Shown: piece by piece, positions 61,642 to 64,000 of the stretch
How positions within the stretch are numbered: the first letter of the stretch is position 1
Layout of the letters: each line of letters opens with the position of its first letter
The notes under the pieces: model-generated
Told to the model about the DNA's origin: nothing
Databases searched by the model: none
Seen by the model: the letters and a program-made list of their open reading frames with translations, nothing else
Origin: Rikenellaceae bacterium
GTDB taxonomy: Bacteria; Bacteroidota; Bacteroidia; Bacteroidales; Rikenellaceae
Reading direction: 5' to 3'
NCBI GenBank assembly: GCA_015059715.1
Contig: SUZV01000015.1
Location: 1 to 64,000 of the forward strand
DNA: 64,000 nt
Translations under genes and position numbers: made by a program

Positions 61642-62745
61642 CTATTTAACGTTCTTGATTAACTTCTTACGACGTGCAATGTTACGCTCAACCACGAAGT
61701 AGTCGATAAGTGGTGCAAGAGCGTTCATAAACAGAATCGAAAGCATCATACCCTCGGGATATGCTGGGTTGACAACGCGGATAAGCACCGCTAAAGCACC
61801 CACCATAAAGCCGTAAATCCACTTACCACAGTTGGTCTGTGCTGAGGTAACAGGGTCGGTAGCCATAAATACAGCACCGAATGCAAAACCTCCAACCAAC
61901 AGGTGATAGTATGCAGGATACTCGGTCAAGCCTACAGCATCGAAGAGGTAGCCAAAGGCCAAACCTCCAGCAAATACTGATAGCATAATACGCCATGAGG
62001 CTACACCCGTAAAGAGGAGTATAGCAGCACCAATAAGGATGGCTGCTGTAGAGGTCTCGCCTGCCGAACCTGGGATAAGGCCGATGAAGGCATCGAGCGC
62101 GCTCCACTCCATACCGCCTGTAGTTGCAAGCTGCTCAAGAGCCGTAGCACCTGTCTTAGCGTCGGCATACCATACTGCCTCGCCAGACATCTGTGGTGTG
62201 TAGGCAAAGAATGCAAAGGCACGAGCCAAGAGTGCAGGGTTGAAGACGTTCATACCCGTACCACCGAATACCTCCTTACCGATAACTACGGCAAAGGCTG
62301 TAGAGAGTGCTACAATCCACAAAGGTACGCTCACTGGCATTACCATTGGAATCAAAAGACCCGTAACAAGGAAACCCTCGTTAATCTCGTGCTTACGCTT
62401 CTGTGCGAAGGCAAACTCGATTGTAAGACCTACGACGTATGATACGATAATCATTGGAAGCATCTCAAGGAAGCCGAACCAGAAGGCTGGCCAGATGCCC
62501 TCGATACCTGCCTGGTAACCGATATTGTACATACCGAACAGCAGGGCTGGCAAGAGTGCCACAACGACGGTAATCATTACACGCTTGATATCGTTACAGT
62601 CGCGGATGTGTGTACCCTTAGATGTCGTTGTGTTGGGGACAAAAAGGAATGTCTCAAAGCCCTCGAATGTCGAGTGCAAGAAGCTGAGCTTACCGCCCTC
62701 AGAGAAGGTGGGCTTAATCTTATCTACAAATTTACGCAATCCCAT
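61642..62745 (-). CDS. nqrB: Na+-translocating NADH:quinone reductase subunit B
   Basis: 367-aa membrane subunit carrying covalent FMN and riboflavin and part of the Na+ path. About ten hydrophobic helices. The flavinylation motif is KTGATALEQL. GGTGMNVFNPALLARAF and ATDPVTSAQTNCGKW are family hallmarks. 10 bp upstream of nqrC. Confidence 0.97.
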   Translation of the reverse strand: MGLRKFVDKIKPTFSEGGKLSFLHSTFEGFETFLFVPNTTTSKGTHIRDCNDIKRVMITVVVALLPALLFGMYNIGYQAGIEGIWPAFWFGFLEMLPMIIVSYVVGLTIEFAFAQKRKHEINEGFLVTGLLIPMVMPVSVPLWIVALSTAFAVVIGKEVFGGTGMNVFNPALLARAFAFFAYTPQMSGEAVWYADAKTGATALEQLATTGGMEWSALDAFIGLIPGSAGETSTAAILIGAAILLFTGVASWRIMLSVFAGGLAFGYLFDAVGLTEYPAYYHLLVGGFAFGAVFMATDPVTSAQTNCGKWIYGFMVGALAVLIRVVNPAYPEGMMLSILFMNALAPLIDYFVVERNIARRKKLIKNVK

Positions 62746-62748
62746 AGC

Positions 62749-64000
62749 TTAGCTCTCCTTAATCATTAGGTTAATACCATCGCGCACAATCTGCTGCATC
62801 TCGATCTTCGATGGGTCGACGAACTCGCAGAGTGCCAAATCCTCGGGCAATACCTCATAAATACCGAGGTTCTCCATCTTGTCGAGGTCCTTAACGAGGA
62901 TAGCCTTCAACAAGTATGATACGTAGACATCCATAGGCAGGTATTTCTCATAAAGTCCTGTAACTACGAATGGACGCTCGCCACCATTGAGGTTGGTATC
63001 GAGCTTATACTCCTTCTTAGGGCAGAGCCACGAGAAGTAGGCACGCGATACTGAGAAGCGGTGGAAACGTGGCATAGCCCAGCCAAGAAGCTCATATACA
63101 TTGCCCTCGGGAATAAGGCTGAGCATATTTGCAGTCATCGAGATATGGCCATCTTCCGAGCTTTTAGAGCCTGTAAGCACATCGCCCGAAATAACGCGCA
63201 CGTTATCGGCAACCTTACCTACGATAGACTCGATTGATGCGCCCGAGATGATACGCTTGTAGCAAGCCTTCGAGGCCTCGCTACCTGCTACTGCCACAAT
63301 CTTGGTCATATCGAGCTTGCCTGTCATAGCAAAGCGACCGATGATGGCTACATCCTGGATGTTTACTGTCCAGACGATATCGCCCTTGGCGATGCGGTCG
63401 ATGTGGTGAATCTGGACACCTACATTACCTACTGGGTGCTTACCCGAGAAGGTGTGGTACTCAACGCCCTGGATTGATGACATATAGCCCTCGTCGCCCT
63501 TGCGAGCCGAGAGGTGGAGCTTGCCATCGGTAAGGCGCGACAAGAGTGCCAAACCTGCCTCAACTGCTGCCTTCTCCTCCTTGAGTACGAAGTTGTAATC
63601 GGGGGCCAAAGGTGCCGAGTCAAATGCCGACACGAAGATAGCCTTAGGTGTAGCATCGGGGTTAGCGATGACACCGTAGGGACGCTCAACGATGCGAGTC
63701 CATAGACCCGACTCAAGAAGCATCTCGACAATCTCCTTTCGATTAGCCTTGGCAGCGTTGACAATCTTAAGCTCTTTAACACTCTGAGCCTGGTCAGGTT
63801 CTACGGCTACGCTAAGCAGCTTACGCTTCTCGCCACGATTGATGGCCGAAACGGTACCGCTTACTGGCGAGGTAAAGAGGATGCGAGGGTCCTTCTTGTC
63901 GAAGAAGAGTGCGCTACCTACCTCTACCTTGTCACCAACCTTAACCAACAGCTTGGGTGTAACGTTCTCGTAATCAAGTGGACTTACAGCATACGACTTA
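62749..64000 (-). CDS. nqrA: Na+-translocating NADH:quinone reductase subunit A (5' end outside window)
   Basis: The frame stays open to the window edge (upstream residues KSYAVSPLDYENV). The track start at 63948 is an internal TTG and is not real. 417 residues are visible of a protein usually near 450. Family features: VKVGDKVEVGSALF, SPVSGTVSAINRGEKR, and GKHPVGNVGVQIHHIDRI. Peripheral cytoplasmic subunit involved in quinone binding. First gene of nqrABCDEF; its promoter is outside the window. Confidence 0.96.
   Translation of the reverse strand, partial: KSYAVSPLDYENVTPKLLVKVGDKVEVGSALFFDKKDPRILFTSPVSGTVSAINRGEKRKLLSVAVEPDQAQSVKELKIVNAAKANRKEIVEMLLESGLWTRIVERPYGVIANPDATPKAIFVSAFDSAPLAPDYNFVLKEEKAAVEAGLALLSRLTDGKLHLSARKGDEGYMSSIQGVEYHTFSGKHPVGNVGVQIHHIDRIAKGDIVWTVNIQDVAIIGRFAMTGKLDMTKIVAVAGSEASKACYKRIISGASIESIVGKVADNVRVISGDVLTGSKSSEDGHISMTANMLSLIPEGNVYELLGWAMPRFHRFSVSRAYFSWLCPKKEYKLDTNLNGGERPFVVTGLYEKYLPMDVYVSYLLKAILVKDLDKMENLGIYEVLPEDLALCEFVDPSKIEMQQIVRDGINLMIKES

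Noticed and set aside
63946-63948. Start codon of nqrA at 63948
   Set aside because: It is an internal TTG. The frame remains open with NqrA-like sequence to the window edge.

Overview
The window comes from the chromosome of a Bacteroidota species, most likely a Bacteroidales member such as Alistipes or another Rikenellaceae (an inference from gene content). The evidence is repeated promoters of the Bacteroidota type (TTTG or TTG, 18-21 bp, then TAnnTTTG), a PorX-type response regulator with an alkaline-phosphatase-like domain, Omp28 and BACON lipoproteins, a complete Na+-NQR operon, and an HU gene followed by a 29-residue AURKAIP1/COX24-like ribosomal protein that the ORF track missed. Almost everything is core genome. 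The one visible mobile element is the right end of an IS21-like element at the left edge.

Layout. 1-0.5 kb: IS21-like end and tRNA-Ser(UGA). 0.8-5.4 kb: a four-gene envelope redox operon (TlpA-type thioredoxin, DUF6029-like barrel protein, two Omp28-like lipoproteins with CGYC motifs). 5.9-9.3 kb: lipA-lipB-recJ. 9.6-13.6 kb: pdxA, a small membrane protein, thrS and infC. 13.8-16.6 kb: a LuxE-like adenylating enzyme with a LicD::GT2 fusion. It is divergent from two paralogous BACON lipoproteins (16.8-19.9 kb), which are followed by rplS with a structured leader. 20.5-27.4 kb, minus strand: trxB-rnz-trmH family, a DUF4954 gene, and a degenerate GT2, ECF sigma factor and rsmG operon. 27.8-35.3 kb, plus strand: tgt, lptG-type permease, an MqnE::PASTA fusion, rluD and ygiQ. 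35.4-38.0 kb: a small lipoprotein, an adenosine-kinase-like gene and pfkA. 38.1-51.9 kb, minus strand: HU, small ribosomal protein, RNase G, mfd, coaX, outer-membrane barrel, TPR protein, lptC, CNNM/CorC and a PpiD-like protein. 52-55.2 kb: SRPBCC, tsaE, porX, NUDIX. 55.5-57.6 kb: S9 peptidase lipoprotein. 58.4-64 kb: nqrF-E-D-C-B-A, with nqrA running off the window.

How the genes work together. The dominant theme is cell envelope and respiration: lipopolysaccharide export (LptC, LptG-like), outer-membrane and periplasmic protein biogenesis (PpiD-like, barrels, Omp28/TlpA redox proteins), surface glycan modification (LicD/GT2), the Na+ pump, and menaquinone synthesis by the futalosine route (MqnE). 

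Most unusual points: an in-frame fusion of the radical-SAM enzyme MqnE to a membrane-anchored PASTA protein; a very similar K/D/N/S-rich low-complexity segment in that linker and in an extended LptC tail; a Tgt that lacks all three zinc cysteines; a GT2 protein without its catalytic aspartates; a cysteine-rich NqrC tail; and several families of short tandem or palindromic repeats in spacers, two of them shared between loci 30 kb apart.
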